A DNA stretch of 64,000 nt from JBDWFY01 sp965275915 (GTDB lineage Bacteria > Pseudomonadota > Alphaproteobacteria > Rhizobiales > Stappiaceae): the NCBI GenBank assembly GCA_965275915.1, contig CBDHYI010000007.1, positions 1,116,001-1,180,000 of the forward strand, read 5' to 3'. Below, in pieces: positions 43,045 to 52,365 of the stretch. The notes under the pieces were generated by a model. That model searched no databases. It was not told the DNA's origin and worked only from the letters and a program-made list of their open reading frames with translations. Both the position numbers and the translations under genes were made by a program. Each line of letters starts with the position of its first letter. Position 1 is the stretch's first letter.

Positions 43045-44156
43045 CCCGCGCTCTTGCCGACCACAAAAGGATTGTCCTCAAAATCGGCTCCGCCCTTCTG
43101 GTGCAGGAGGGGCGGCTGCGCCGGTCATGGCTTGAGAGCCTGATCGAGGACCTGGTGGCCCTGAAGTCATCGGGAGCCCGCGTCATGATTGTATCCTCCG
43201 GCGCGATCGCGCTTGGACGCGGTGTCCTGAAACCCGCCAAACGTTCCCTAAAGCTTGAAGAAAGCCAGGCCGCCGCCGCCGTCGGACAGATCCTGCTCGG
43301 TCAGGCTTATTCCGAAACGCTCGGCAAACATCGGCTGACTGCCGGCCAGATCCTCCTCACCTTGAGCGATACTGAAGAGCGTAGAAAATACCTCAACGCC
43401 CGGGCAACAATCGAAACCCTTTTCAAACTGGGTGCGGTTCCCATCGTCAACGAAAACGACACCGTCGCGACGTCCGAAATCCGTTATGGGGACAATGACC
43501 GTCTTGCCGCCCGGGTGGCAACGATGGCCAGCGCGGACCTTCTGATCCTGCTTTCTGACGTGGACGGCCTCTATACGGCACCTCCTGCAGACTGTGAAAA
43601 TGCCGAATTCATCGCCGAAGTACCCGTTATTTCAGAGGAAATCGAGGCGATGGCGGGAAATGCAGGATCTGAATTATCGCGCGGCGGCATGAAGACGAAA
43701 ATCGATGCCGCCAAAATAGCGACCGGTGCCGGCACATCCATGATCATTGCCTCAGGACGGGAGGACCATCCGCTGAAACGGATTGACGCCACCGGCCGTG
43801 CAACCTGGTTTCCTGCCCCCTCTTCCCCCGGAACAGCCCGGAAAGCCTGGATCGGCGGACACCTGGAGACCAAGGGCGCCCTGACCATCGATGCTGGCGC
43901 CATAAATGCGCTGCAGTCAGGGAAAAGCCTTCTGCCGGCCGGCGTAACCCGGGTCTCAGGCAGTTTTTCGCGCGGCGATGCGGTGCGTATCCTGGCGCCC
44001 GAGGGTCGGGAACTGGGGCGTGGCCTTGTCGCCTATGATAGAGTTGATGCACAATTGCTCATAGGCAGAAACAGCCGCGAAATTGAGGCATTGCTTGGGT
44101 ATGCAGGCCGGGCGGAAATGATCCATCGGGACAATCTGGTGCTGGATGGCCAATAG
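43041..44156 (+). CDS. proB: Glutamate 5-kinase
   Basis: Protein of 371 aa, GTG start inside the obgE stop. The amino-acid kinase domain (RIVLKIGSALLV, MIVSSGAIALGRGVLK, IVNENDTVATSEIRYGDND) is followed by a C-terminal PUA domain (about 275-365), the usual bacterial two-domain form. It performs the first step of proline synthesis and is normally feedback-inhibited by proline. proA follows 35 bp downstream. Confidence 0.97.
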   Translation: MTRALADHKRIVLKIGSALLVQEGRLRRSWLESLIEDLVALKSSGARVMIVSSGAIALGRGVLKPAKRSLKLEESQAAAAVGQILLGQAYSETLGKHRLTAGQILLTLSDTEERRKYLNARATIETLFKLGAVPIVNENDTVATSEIRYGDNDRLAARVATMASADLLILLSDVDGLYTAPPADCENAEFIAEVPVISEEIEAMAGNAGSELSRGGMKTKIDAAKIATGAGTSMIIASGREDHPLKRIDATGRATWFPAPSSPGTARKAWIGGHLETKGALTIDAGAINALQSGKSLLPAGVTRVSGSFSRGDAVRILAPEGRELGRGLVAYDRVDAQLLIGRNSREIEALLGYAGRAEMIHRDNLVLDGQ

Positions 44157-44191
44157 AAATAAGACCCTCTGCTGGGTGTTTGGAGAGTAAG

Positions 44192-45496
44192 ATGCTGACC
44201 ACGGCAACAGAACAGAACATGAAGGCGCTGACCATGGACGAAATCCATGATCTGATGAACGGCATCGGCGACAAGGCCCGCAAAGCTGCCCGCACACTGG
44301 CAACCGCTTCTACGGAACAGAAAAATACGGCGCTCACCGCCATGGCCGCCGAGATCAGAACGGCCCGGGCTGCCATTCTTGATGCCAATGCCATTGACAT
44401 CAAAGATATGCAGGCAAATGACCGCGCCGCATCTTTTGTCGAGCGCGGCGCGCTCACGGCTGAACGCATCGAAGCCATCGCTCAGAGCATCGAAGCCATT
44501 GCCGATCTGGATGACCCTGTCGGAAGCATTGCCTCCTCCTGGGAGCGGCCCAACGGCCTCAAGATCGATCGCGTCCGAACGCCGCTTGGCGTCATCGGGG
44601 TTATCTACGAAAGCCGCCCGAACGTGACGGCCGACGCCGGCTCCCTGTGCCTCAAGGCCGGCAACGCGGTGATCCTGCGTGGCGGCTCGGATTCCCACCA
44701 CTCGTCGACGGCCATCAGCAAGTGCCTGTCGCAGGGCCTGGTCAAGGCCGGCTTGCCCGCCGAGGCGATTCAACTGGTACCCACGACGGACAGGGCCGCG
44801 GTCGGTGCAATGCTGAGTGGATTGAACGGTGCGATCGACGTGATTGTGCCAAGGGGCGGCAAAAGTCTGGTTGCAAGGGTTCAGGAGGAAGCCCGCGTAC
44901 CGGTCTTTGCGCATCTGGAAGGGCTGGTTCACGTCTATGTCCACAAGAATGCCGATCCGGAGATCGCCCGGGATATTGTCGTGAATGCCAAAATGCGCCG
45001 CACAAGCATCTGCGGTGCTGCGGAAACCCTTCTGATCGACCGGGATGTTGCCGATACGATGTTGCCGCTTCTTGCCGGTGCGCTGAAAGAGTCAGGCTGC
45101 CGGATCAGGGCAGATGAGGCCGGCCGCGCGCTTATGCCCGATCTTGATCCGGCCGATGAAGACGACTGGAGAACGGAATATCTCGACAGCATCATTGCCG
45201 CAAAGCTTGTTGACGGGCCTGATGAGGCTGTCAGGCACATTGAAACCTACGGTTCCAACCACACCGACTGCATCGTCACGACCGATCAGAAAGTGGCGGA
45301 CGATTTCATGCGCCGGGTCGATTCAGCAATCGTGATGCACAATGCATCGACCCAGTTCGCCGATGGCGGGGAATTCGGAATGGGCGCTGAGATCGGGATC
45401 GCCACAGGACGCATGCATGCCAGGGGACCTGTCGGCCTTGAGCAGCTGACAAGCTTCAAATATTGCGTGCACGGATCCGGCCAGGTTCGTCCCTGA
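44192..45496 (+). CDS. proA: Glutamate-5-semialdehyde dehydrogenase (gamma-glutamyl phosphate reductase)
   Basis: Protein of 434 aa. Family blocks: PLGVIGVIYESRPNVTADAG, SLCLKAGNAVILRGGSDS, the catalytic Cys region KMRRTSICGAAETLLI and GGEFGMGAEIGIATGRMHAR. Start at 44192 because GGAGAG lies 4 nt before it. Second step of proline synthesis, using NADPH. Confidence 0.97.
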   Translation: MLTTATEQNMKALTMDEIHDLMNGIGDKARKAARTLATASTEQKNTALTAMAAEIRTARAAILDANAIDIKDMQANDRAASFVERGALTAERIEAIAQSIEAIADLDDPVGSIASSWERPNGLKIDRVRTPLGVIGVIYESRPNVTADAGSLCLKAGNAVILRGGSDSHHSSTAISKCLSQGLVKAGLPAEAIQLVPTTDRAAVGAMLSGLNGAIDVIVPRGGKSLVARVQEEARVPVFAHLEGLVHVYVHKNADPEIARDIVVNAKMRRTSICGAAETLLIDRDVADTMLPLLAGALKESGCRIRADEAGRALMPDLDPADEDDWRTEYLDSIIAAKLVDGPDEAVRHIETYGSNHTDCIVTTDQKVADDFMRRVDSAIVMHNASTQFADGGEFGMGAEIGIATGRMHARGPVGLEQLTSFKYCVHGSGQVRP

Positions 45497-45517
45497 CGAC
45501 ATAGACGATCCCGCACG

Positions 45518-46174
45518 ATGCTTCAGACAGAGACCAGTACCGCGCCCGGAAGCGCTTTTGCGTCAGACTGGCTCCGCCTTCCTCCGGCATCGCCGGGTCA
45601 GAAGATCGGCCTGTTCGGAGGCTCTTTCAATCCGCCGCACTCGGGGCATAGGCACGTTGCCCTGACGGCGCTCAAGCGGCTGCAACTGGACGCCGTCTGG
45701 TGGCTGGTGACCCCCGGCAACCCTCTTAAGACCCACGCCGATCTTTCGCCTTTGGAAGCCCGGGTACACATCTGTGCGGCTGTCGCGGATCATCCCCGCA
45801 TGCACATCACCGCTTATGAGGCGACCATAGGCACGGCCTTCACCGCCGAAACGATCAAAGACATCCTGATGCGACGAAAAGGCGTCAATTTTGTCTGGAT
45901 CATGGGTGCGGATAATCTCAGGCACTTCCACAAATGGCAGCGTTGGCAGACCATCGCGACCAGCTTGCCGATTGCCGTCGTCGATCGACCCGGCTCATCC
46001 CTTACCGCATCCGCAACACCTGTGGCCCGACGCCATGCGGACGATCGGATACCGGAAGAACACGCGAAATTGCTTGCGTCGCTGAAAGCACCTGCCTGGG
46101 TCTTTCTCCATGCTCCACACGACAATACATCGTCCACAAGCCTCAGGCGGATGGGCAAAAACACTATTCGTTAG
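45518..46174 (+). CDS. nadD: Nicotinate-nucleotide adenylyltransferase
   Basis: Protein of 218 aa with the nucleotidyltransferase HxGH-type motif in GLFGGSFNPPHSGHRHVALT and the C-terminal ISSTxxR-like block SSTSLRRMG. It makes nicotinate adenine dinucleotide in NAD synthesis. Other blocks: WWLVTPGNPLKTHADLSPLE and FVWIMGADNLRHFHKWQRW. It follows proA by 21 bp. Confidence 0.96.
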   Translation: MLQTETSTAPGSAFASDWLRLPPASPGQKIGLFGGSFNPPHSGHRHVALTALKRLQLDAVWWLVTPGNPLKTHADLSPLEARVHICAAVADHPRMHITAYEATIGTAFTAETIKDILMRRKGVNFVWIMGADNLRHFHKWQRWQTIATSLPIAVVDRPGSSLTASATPVARRHADDRIPEEHAKLLASLKAPAWVFLHAPHDNTSSTSLRRMGKNTIR

Positions 46175-46242
46175 CTGTATTTCAATGCAGTCCCGGGTGG
46201 ACCACTCCGGGTTGTGACCAGGTTAACAAAACCTGAATTCAT

Positions 46243-46266
46243 GTGCCTTTTTCGGCACTTTTCTTT
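46243..46266 (+). terminator. Weak terminator-like hairpin after nadD
   Basis: Short stem GTGCC / GGCAC around a TTTTTC loop followed by TTTTCTTT. Five base pairs only. The remaining bases of 46175-46477 show nothing else I can support apart from a presumed rsfS promoter. Confidence 0.35.
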
Positions 46267-46477
46267 ACATTCTTCGGCATTTGTTGGCCGAATGTCTTGA
46301 AAACATCATAGATGGATGGTTACCTCTAAAGGTGATCGGAATTTTGTCACGATCACTTGGACTAATAGGGTGAGCTGCCGAATGATCCATTTCTCAGTGT
46401 TGACAGGTTTGAGTTGGTGATCGGTAGCATCGTCCTCATGAAACTGACACACACGGCGAAAGGTAGTCTCTCTGACC

Positions 46478-46888
46478 ATGCCACTTAACACTGGGGATGC
46501 GATCAATCGCATGCCTCAAGACGCATCAGTCACTCAGGCAAGTCCCGAGGACTTGAATGCGATCATTCTCCGCTCACTTGAAGATTCCAAAGCGGAAGAT
46601 ATTGTTTCTGTTGACATTGCCGGGAAAAGTTCGATTGGCGACTACATGGTTGTAGCATCCGGTCGGTCCCATCGTCACGTTGGCGCCATCGCGGATCATC
46701 TGCTTCGCGACCTCAAATCCGCAGGTCAGGGCACCAGCCGCATTGAAGGCCTGAATGGCTGCGACTGGGTTCTGATTGATGCGTGCGATGTCATTGTTCA
46801 CATATTCCGCCCCGAAGTACGCGGTTTCTACAATATTGAGAAAATGTGGTCTGCGGATCAGCCCGCACACCCTCAATATTACGGATAA
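46478..46888 (+). CDS. rsfS: Ribosome silencing factor RsfS
   Basis: Protein of 136 aa (Iojap/YbeB family): SLEDSKAEDIVSVDIAGKSS, IGDYMVVASGRSHRHVGAIA, GLNGCDWVLIDACDVIVHIF and RPEVRGFYNIEKMW. It binds L14 and blocks subunit joining in starvation. An alternative in-frame Met lies at 46511. The position between nadD and rlmH is conserved. Confidence 0.95.
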   Translation: MPLNTGDAINRMPQDASVTQASPEDLNAIILRSLEDSKAEDIVSVDIAGKSSIGDYMVVASGRSHRHVGAIADHLLRDLKSAGQGTSRIEGLNGCDWVLIDACDVIVHIFRPEVRGFYNIEKMWSADQPAHPQYYG

Positions 46889-47170
46889 GCGGCCGGATCG
46901 GGCGCGTTAAGTGCTGCGCAAGTCCTTATTCTGAACGAGCGCGGCATCTGTGGTCGTAAATACTCGTCCGTCGCCCCGGTGGACGGCTTTGTCTTCCGGG
47001 CTGTGTCAATGTTCGGGATTATTCAGTTGAAAACTGGTCCGAACGAAACGGAAGAGGCGGGACGGTTTGCGTTGCCTGCCCTTTGTCTGTCGGACAGGGT
47101 CGATTTCCAGTGTCCTCAGGCGAGTAGCAGTCTGACGCTCTGGTGGTTCCTCACAATCGGATTGTATTCT

Positions 47171-47653
47171 GTGCGTCTCATTATCGCATCGATCGGCCGC
47201 ATGAAGTCCGGAGCCGACAAGGAACTTTTTGACCGGTACTTCGACCGGGCGCGAAAATCGGGCCGCGCTCTTGGCATATCCTCAGTTGATCTTATCGAAC
47301 TGGCGGAAAGCAGAGCCCCCCAAAGCCAAAGCAGAAAAGACGAAGAGGCGGCCGCGCTTTTAAAGGCCATTCCGAACGATTCCGCCCTCATTGCATTGGA
47401 CGAGCACGGCAAGACGATGAACAGTCAGGGCTTTGCCGACCACCTTGATCGCCACAGGTCGCTGGGCACCGGAACCGTGACGTTTGTCATCGGTGGACCG
47501 GACGGACACGGCCGCGCGCTCCTTGACGCCGCTCAACTGAGACTGGCCTTCGGAGCCATGACATGGCCGCATCAACTGGTCCGTATCCTGCTGGCCGAGC
47601 AGATTTACAGGGCCATCACAATTTTGTCAGGGCATCCATATCATCGAAACTAG
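47171..47653 (+). CDS. rlmH: 23S rRNA (pseudouridine1915-N3)-methyltransferase RlmH
   Basis: Protein of 160 aa. A SPOUT methyltransferase: IASIGRMKSGADKELFDRYF, LIALDEHGKTMNSQGFADHL, VTFVIGGPDGHG (SAM-binding knot) and WPHQLVRILLAEQIYRAITI, LSGHPYHR. I place the start at the GTG at 47171, which gives the family N-terminus VRLIIASIGRMK; the longer in-frame extension (from 46979) does not resemble RlmH. Confidence 0.95.
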   Translation: MRLIIASIGRMKSGADKELFDRYFDRARKSGRALGISSVDLIELAESRAPQSQSRKDEEAAALLKAIPNDSALIALDEHGKTMNSQGFADHLDRHRSLGTGTVTFVIGGPDGHGRALLDAAQLRLAFGAMTWPHQLVRILLAEQIYRAITILSGHPYHRN

Positions 47654-47825
47654 AACGGTTTAGCCGCTTTTGCCGTCACAGCACCGCTTGAATGAAGCCC
47701 CGTGCCCGTTTCCTGCCTTAATCGGCTATTAGGCACGCGCTTATTGTATCCGTGGTTGACGGCAACTCAAAAAGACGTCCTCATCCCGACCTGAGCCGAA
47801 TCACGGCAAAAAAAGAGGATGCGGG

Positions 47826-49211
47826 TTGAGTTTCTTCCATACACACGGGTGGAGAGTATTGCGTCATTTTCTGACACCACTTGTGTTGATCGCCGCGCTC
47901 GTGCTGAGCGGTCAAGACATTTATGCGTCTGAAAATGACGAAGCGACGGACGCCCCGCAAACCGTTACCGAAGAAGGACGGTTGGAACAGAAACGGCTTC
48001 AGCGCCGGGATAAACACAAGCGTGATTTGGAGTTGCTGACCCGGGATATTAAGCTGGGAGAAGCAAAGCAAGGTGAAATCGAGCGCGAAATCCGCTCCCT
48101 GGACCGGGATCGAAAAGCGTTAAATGGCGAGCTTCTCAAAACAGCGCAAAGGATCCGCGACTTGGAGATTGAAATCGAACAGACACAGGGTCGATTGCTC
48201 CAGCTAAAGGACAACGAGGATGCGGTTCGGGAGTCGCTGAATGAACGAAAGGCCGTTCTTTCCGAAGTGTTGATGGCATTGCAGAGGATCGGGAAAAGAC
48301 CGCCACCGGCTCTGGCTGTGCGGCCTAAAGATGCGCTTGCGGCGGTTCGCAGTGCCATATTGCTCAACGCTGTCATGCCGGAAATCCGAACCGAAGCAGA
48401 AGCGCTTGCGGCGGACCTGAACGAACTGACACGTCTGCATGCATCTATTGAAAAGGAAAGTAAAAGGCTCCAATCCGATGCGGCACGGATGAGTGAGGAA
48501 AGCGTTCGCATTGAAATTCTGCTTGCGGAAAAACGCAGGGAGATTGAAAAAACCGAGGAGACGCTGGCGGGTGAGTTGCGTCGGGCGCAAGAGCTTGCAG
48601 AGCAGGCGACAAGCCTCAAGGAACTGATCGGCCAGATCGAACAGGAAATCGAATCAGCCCGAAAGGCGGCCGTTGATGCACGGGACGCAGCACAGCGGCA
48701 AAGGGAGAAAGACCGGGGTATCCCCGACAATCCTTTCGCTGACAACAACCGCCTTGCACCGGCCATTTCCTTTGCAGACGCCAAAGGAAAACTGCCATTG
48801 CCGGTACGCGGCACGTTGCTGCAAGACTTTGGAGACGCAGACGGATTTGGGGGAGAAGCCAGCGGCCAGTCCCTGGCCACGGCTGCCGGCGCCATTGTGA
48901 CGGCGCCAAATGACGGCTGGATTGTCTTTGCCGGAGAATTCAGAAGTTACGGACAACTCTTGATCCTGAATGCCGGCGACGGATATCATGTCTTGATAGC
49001 CGGGATGGATCGAATAGATGTTCAATTAGGACAATTTGTTTTAACCGGAGAACCGATTGGACGGATGGGAACAAAACAACTGGCCAGCACAGCCAATGTT
49101 GCGTTAGGTTGGGAACAACCGGTTCTCTATATCGAATTCCGAAAGAATGACTCGCCAATAAATCCTCAACCATGGTGGGCTGAGACGGAAGATAAAAAGG
49201 TACGCGGATGA
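47826..49211 (+). CDS. EnvC-like murein hydrolase activator (degenerate M23)
   Basis: Protein of 461 aa with TTG start after AGAGGA. A signal sequence/anchor at about 10-33 (LRHFLTPLVLIAALVLSG) is followed by a long coiled coil (about 50-280, many Glu/Lys/Arg heptads) and a LytM-like C-terminal domain (GAIVTAPNDGWIVFAGEFRS; LLILNAGDGYHVLIAG). The HxH zinc-ligand motif expected of active LytM enzymes is not seen, as in EnvC, so it likely activates amidases in the periplasm during division. It overlaps the protease gene by 4 nt. Confidence 0.88.
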   Translation: MSFFHTHGWRVLRHFLTPLVLIAALVLSGQDIYASENDEATDAPQTVTEEGRLEQKRLQRRDKHKRDLELLTRDIKLGEAKQGEIEREIRSLDRDRKALNGELLKTAQRIRDLEIEIEQTQGRLLQLKDNEDAVRESLNERKAVLSEVLMALQRIGKRPPPALAVRPKDALAAVRSAILLNAVMPEIRTEAEALAADLNELTRLHASIEKESKRLQSDAARMSEESVRIEILLAEKRREIEKTEETLAGELRRAQELAEQATSLKELIGQIEQEIESARKAAVDARDAAQRQREKDRGIPDNPFADNNRLAPAISFADAKGKLPLPVRGTLLQDFGDADGFGGEASGQSLATAAGAIVTAPNDGWIVFAGEFRSYGQLLILNAGDGYHVLIAGMDRIDVQLGQFVLTGEPIGRMGTKQLASTANVALGWEQPVLYIEFRKNDSPINPQPWWAETEDKKVRG

Positions 49212-50539
49212 TACGTAAAGCTACGCTTCTGTTTGCTGGTGTCATAATAGGCGCAACGGCGGCTGTCACATTAACGCAGACCAATCTGGTCATCGGATCG
49301 GCTGCCAATGCAGCTGCGTCTGACACCTATCGCCAACTGAATTTGTTTGGCGACGTTTTTGAGCGTGTCCGGACGGACTATGTTGAAGTGCCCGATGATG
49401 CCGATCTGGTGGAGTCCGCCATAAATGGCATGTTGTCGGCACTCGATCCCCATTCCAGCTACATGTCGCCCAAGACATTTCGCGATATGCAGGTGCAGAC
49501 GCGCGGAGAATTCGGCGGTTTGGGCATCGAAGTCACAATGGAAGACGGCTACGTGAAAGTCGTGACTCCCATTGATGACACACCGGCCCACAAAGCCGGC
49601 GTGTTGGCCGGTGACCTTATTACGCACCTTGACGGCGAAGCCGTTCAGGGCCTGACCCTCAATCAGGCCGTCGACAAGATGCGCGGTCCTGTCAAGACGG
49701 ATATCGTTATTACGGTCCGGCGCGAAGGTCAGGAAGAACCGGTCGAGATCAAGATCACCCGCGATGTGATCAAAATCCGTTCGGTTCGCTGGCGGGTTGA
49801 AGATGATATCGGCTATGTCCGCGTTACGCAGTTCAACGAGCAGACCTATGAAGGCCTTAAGAACGCCATCGACGAGTTCGACAAGGAAATCGACGATGAC
49901 AAGATCAAGGGCTATGTGCTCGACCTTCGCAACAATCCGGGCGGACTGCTCGATCAGGCGATTGCCGTGTCCGATGCCTTTCTGGATCGCGGCGAGATCG
50001 TCTCCACCCGCAGCCGCAATGCCGATGAAACGCAGCGCTTTAATGCCCGCTCGGGAGATCTGGCGCACGGACACCCGGTGATCATTCTGGTCAATGGCGG
50101 CTCTGCCTCGGCATCGGAAATCGTCGCGGGAGCCCTGCAGGACCATCGCCGCGCGACCCTGCTGGGCACACGGTCCTTCGGCAAAGGGTCCGTGCAGACC
50201 ATTATTCCGCTGGGTGCCAACGGCGCTATTCGCCTGACAACAGCGCGCTATTACACCCCAGCGGGCCGGTCCATTCAGGCCAAGGGCATTATCCCCGACA
50301 TTGAAATTCTTCAGGACCTTCCTGAGGAACTTCAGGGCAGAGCGGAAACCAAGGGCGAGGCCAGCCTGCGCGGTCATCTTGAAGCCGAGGGCGGCGACGA
50401 GGGCGGCGGATCGCAGGCCTATATTCCACCGGATCCCAAGGACGACAAGCAACTGAATTTTGCATTCGACCTGCTCCGCGGAATCAAGGTGAACCAGGCT
50501 TTTCCACCGGATACCGGCAAAGTCGCCATTCCCAATTGA
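49208..50539 (+). CDS. C-terminal processing peptidase, S41 (CtpA-like)
   Basis: Protein of 443 aa. An N-terminal membrane anchor/signal (LLFAGVIIGATAAVTL) precedes a PDZ domain (GLGIEVTMEDGYVKVVTPID; DTPAHKAGVLAGDLITHLDG) and the S41 protease domain: YVLDLRNNPGGLLDQAIAVS, catalytic Ser in NGGSASASEIVAGALQD and Lys in FGKGSVQTI. Acts in the periplasm. Known partner pairing with EnvC-like genes is common in Alphaproteobacteria. Confidence 0.95.
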   Translation: MIRKATLLFAGVIIGATAAVTLTQTNLVIGSAANAAASDTYRQLNLFGDVFERVRTDYVEVPDDADLVESAINGMLSALDPHSSYMSPKTFRDMQVQTRGEFGGLGIEVTMEDGYVKVVTPIDDTPAHKAGVLAGDLITHLDGEAVQGLTLNQAVDKMRGPVKTDIVITVRREGQEEPVEIKITRDVIKIRSVRWRVEDDIGYVRVTQFNEQTYEGLKNAIDEFDKEIDDDKIKGYVLDLRNNPGGLLDQAIAVSDAFLDRGEIVSTRSRNADETQRFNARSGDLAHGHPVIILVNGGSASASEIVAGALQDHRRATLLGTRSFGKGSVQTIIPLGANGAIRLTTARYYTPAGRSIQAKGIIPDIEILQDLPEELQGRAETKGEASLRGHLEAEGGDEGGGSQAYIPPDPKDDKQLNFAFDLLRGIKVNQAFPPDTGKVAIPN

Positions 50540-50549
50540 TTGAAAAGAG

Positions 50550-50577
50550 GAGCCGGTTCATGATGATGGACCGGCTC
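50550..50577 (+). terminator. Hairpin after the S41 protease gene
   Basis: Stem GAGCCGGT / ACCGGCTC with a 12-nt loop, then TCTTCAT. The T tract is poor, so it could be a mild terminator or an mRNA-stabilising hairpin. Confidence 0.4.
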
Positions 50578-50618
50578 TCTTCATGATTCGGGATGATTTC
50601 TGATGCGGAAAGACACAC

Positions 50619-51779
50619 ATGGCGGGAGATGATCTCACCGCACCATTGGGGCTGAACAAGAAAGGCCGCTTTCGGTTCCGTCCTCCTCTCGGACTGATCG
50701 GCATCGCCTTTGTCGCCCTGCTTTTCGTTGTTTTTGTCGGATGGACCCTGGTGGTTGACGACCCTTTGGGTGGCGAACCGCAGGCAGTCATTGCGCTTGA
50801 CAGGACCATCGATGGCGTGTCCCCCCGGGACATGGAAGTCGTCGGGATCAAAAACAGCAGATCGTCGGGCGGGAACAGTCCGGACGCTCCCAACGCCGGC
50901 GACCTGAAAAATATGGCTCCGCCCGTCAGCGACGTCGCCGAATTAGGCCCGTCGGGAAGTCTTTCAGCGACGGTGGACAGCCGGGTAGCCGAGGAGGGTC
51001 GATATGGTGCTCTGCCCGTCAGAAGCGAAGACGGACTGCGGCCGCTCGATGTTTATGCCCGTCCTGTTGCCAATACCGGTCCTCCGATGCCCCAAATCGC
51101 CGTCATCGTCGGCGGGCTGGGTCTCAGCCAGACGGGAACGCTGAAAGCCATCGAGTCCCTCCCCGCCGATATCACATTCGGCTTTGCGCCGTACGGCAAT
51201 TCGCTTGATCGTTGGAAAAACCGCGCCCGGCGGCAAGGTCACGAACTGGTGCTCCAGGTCCCGATGGAGCCTTTCGATTTTCCCGACAACGATCCAGGTC
51301 CGCATACACTGCTGACTTCCTTGCCGGAAGCCACCGTACGTGAACGGCTCCACTGGGTACTGGGCCGGACGACAAACTATGTCGGGGTCATGAACTTCAT
51401 GGGTGCGCGATTCATGTCTTCTGAAGAAGCTCTGGTGCCTTTTCTTGATGAGATCAAGTCTCGCGGACTGCTGTTTGTCGATGACGGCTCCTCGTCCCGT
51501 AGTCTTGCACCGACGCAGGCCCGCAACCAGGGCATTCCCGCGCTCAGGGCCGATCTTGTTCTGGACATCACCCCGGAAAGAAACGAGATCGATGCACGGC
51601 TGCTTCAGTTAGAGGCCATCGCGCGCGCCAAGGGAACCGCAATCGCATCCGCTTCCGCACTTCCCATCACGATCGACCGTTTGGCTGAATGGGCCAAGGA
51701 TCTGGATGAACGTGGTCTGCAACTGGTCCCGGTCAGCGCCGCCCTGAACTCGCAAATCAGCGCCGCTCAAGGTCAATAG
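50619..51779 (+). CDS. Divergent polysaccharide deacetylase family protein (YibQ-like)
   Basis: Protein of 386 aa. One N-terminal membrane helix (LIGIAFVALLFVVFVGWTLV), a Pro/Ser-rich linker to about residue 150, then a divergent polysaccharide-deacetylase (DUF610-type) domain: QIAVIVGGLGLSQTGTLKAI, LPADITFGFAPYGNSLDRWK, VLQVPMEPFDFPDNDPGPHT, NYVGVMNFMGARFM. The catalytic role is unproven for the family. It lies in the conserved ctpA-rppH interval. Confidence 0.9.
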   Translation: MAGDDLTAPLGLNKKGRFRFRPPLGLIGIAFVALLFVVFVGWTLVVDDPLGGEPQAVIALDRTIDGVSPRDMEVVGIKNSRSSGGNSPDAPNAGDLKNMAPPVSDVAELGPSGSLSATVDSRVAEEGRYGALPVRSEDGLRPLDVYARPVANTGPPMPQIAVIVGGLGLSQTGTLKAIESLPADITFGFAPYGNSLDRWKNRARRQGHELVLQVPMEPFDFPDNDPGPHTLLTSLPEATVRERLHWVLGRTTNYVGVMNFMGARFMSSEEALVPFLDEIKSRGLLFVDDGSSSRSLAPTQARNQGIPALRADLVLDITPERNEIDARLLQLEAIARAKGTAIASASALPITIDRLAEWAKDLDERGLQLVPVSAALNSQISAAQGQ

Positions 51780-51792
51780 GGCAGGCCTTGCG

Positions 51793-52296
51793 ATGACCGG
51801 GATTGACTCGCTCAGCTATCGTCCTTGCGTCGGTATTATGCTGATCAACAAGGACGGTCTTGTTTGGGTCGGCAAACGGGAAGGCGGAAAGGGCAAGGTC
51901 GATCCCGACCATGCCTGGCAGATGCCGCAGGGCGGCATAGACAAAGGCGAATCTCCGCTTCAGGCCGCAAGACGGGAACTACAGGAGGAAACCTCCGTTT
52001 CCAGCATCTCTCTTCTTGCTGAGGCTCCCAAATGGCTGTCCTACGACCTGCCTTCCGTCCTGAAGGATGGCAAGCCATGGCGGGGAAACTTTCGCGGTCA
52101 AAGCCAAAAGTGGTTTGCGTTTCGGTTTGACGGACCGGATTCGGAGATCAATATTCTGGAACCTGCAGGCGGACACGCGCCGGAATTCAGCGACTGGCGC
52201 TGGGAAGAAGCGCATCGGCTGCCGTCCCTTATCGTTCCGTTCAAACGAGACGTTTATCGGAAGGTTATCGGGATTTTCGAAAAATATACCAAGTGA
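51793..52296 (+). CDS. rppH: RNA pyrophosphohydrolase
   Basis: Protein of 167 aa with a perfect Nudix box, GGIDKGESPLQAARRELQEE. Flanking RppH features: YRPCVGIMLINKDGLVWVGK, WQMPQGG and KWFAFRFDG. It removes pyrophosphate from 5'-triphosphate mRNA ends (or hydrolyses dinucleoside polyphosphates). The gene follows the deacetylase gene by 13 bp. Confidence 0.95.
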   Translation: MTGIDSLSYRPCVGIMLINKDGLVWVGKREGGKGKVDPDHAWQMPQGGIDKGESPLQAARRELQEETSVSSISLLAEAPKWLSYDLPSVLKDGKPWRGNFRGQSQKWFAFRFDGPDSEINILEPAGGHAPEFSDWRWEEAHRLPSLIVPFKRDVYRKVIGIFEKYTK

Positions 52297-52365
52297 TACG
52301 CCTGCCGGCATGACTTTGGCAAGCAGCCGATTTCATTCGGCCGGCAATTGCCTTAAAAGGCCAGA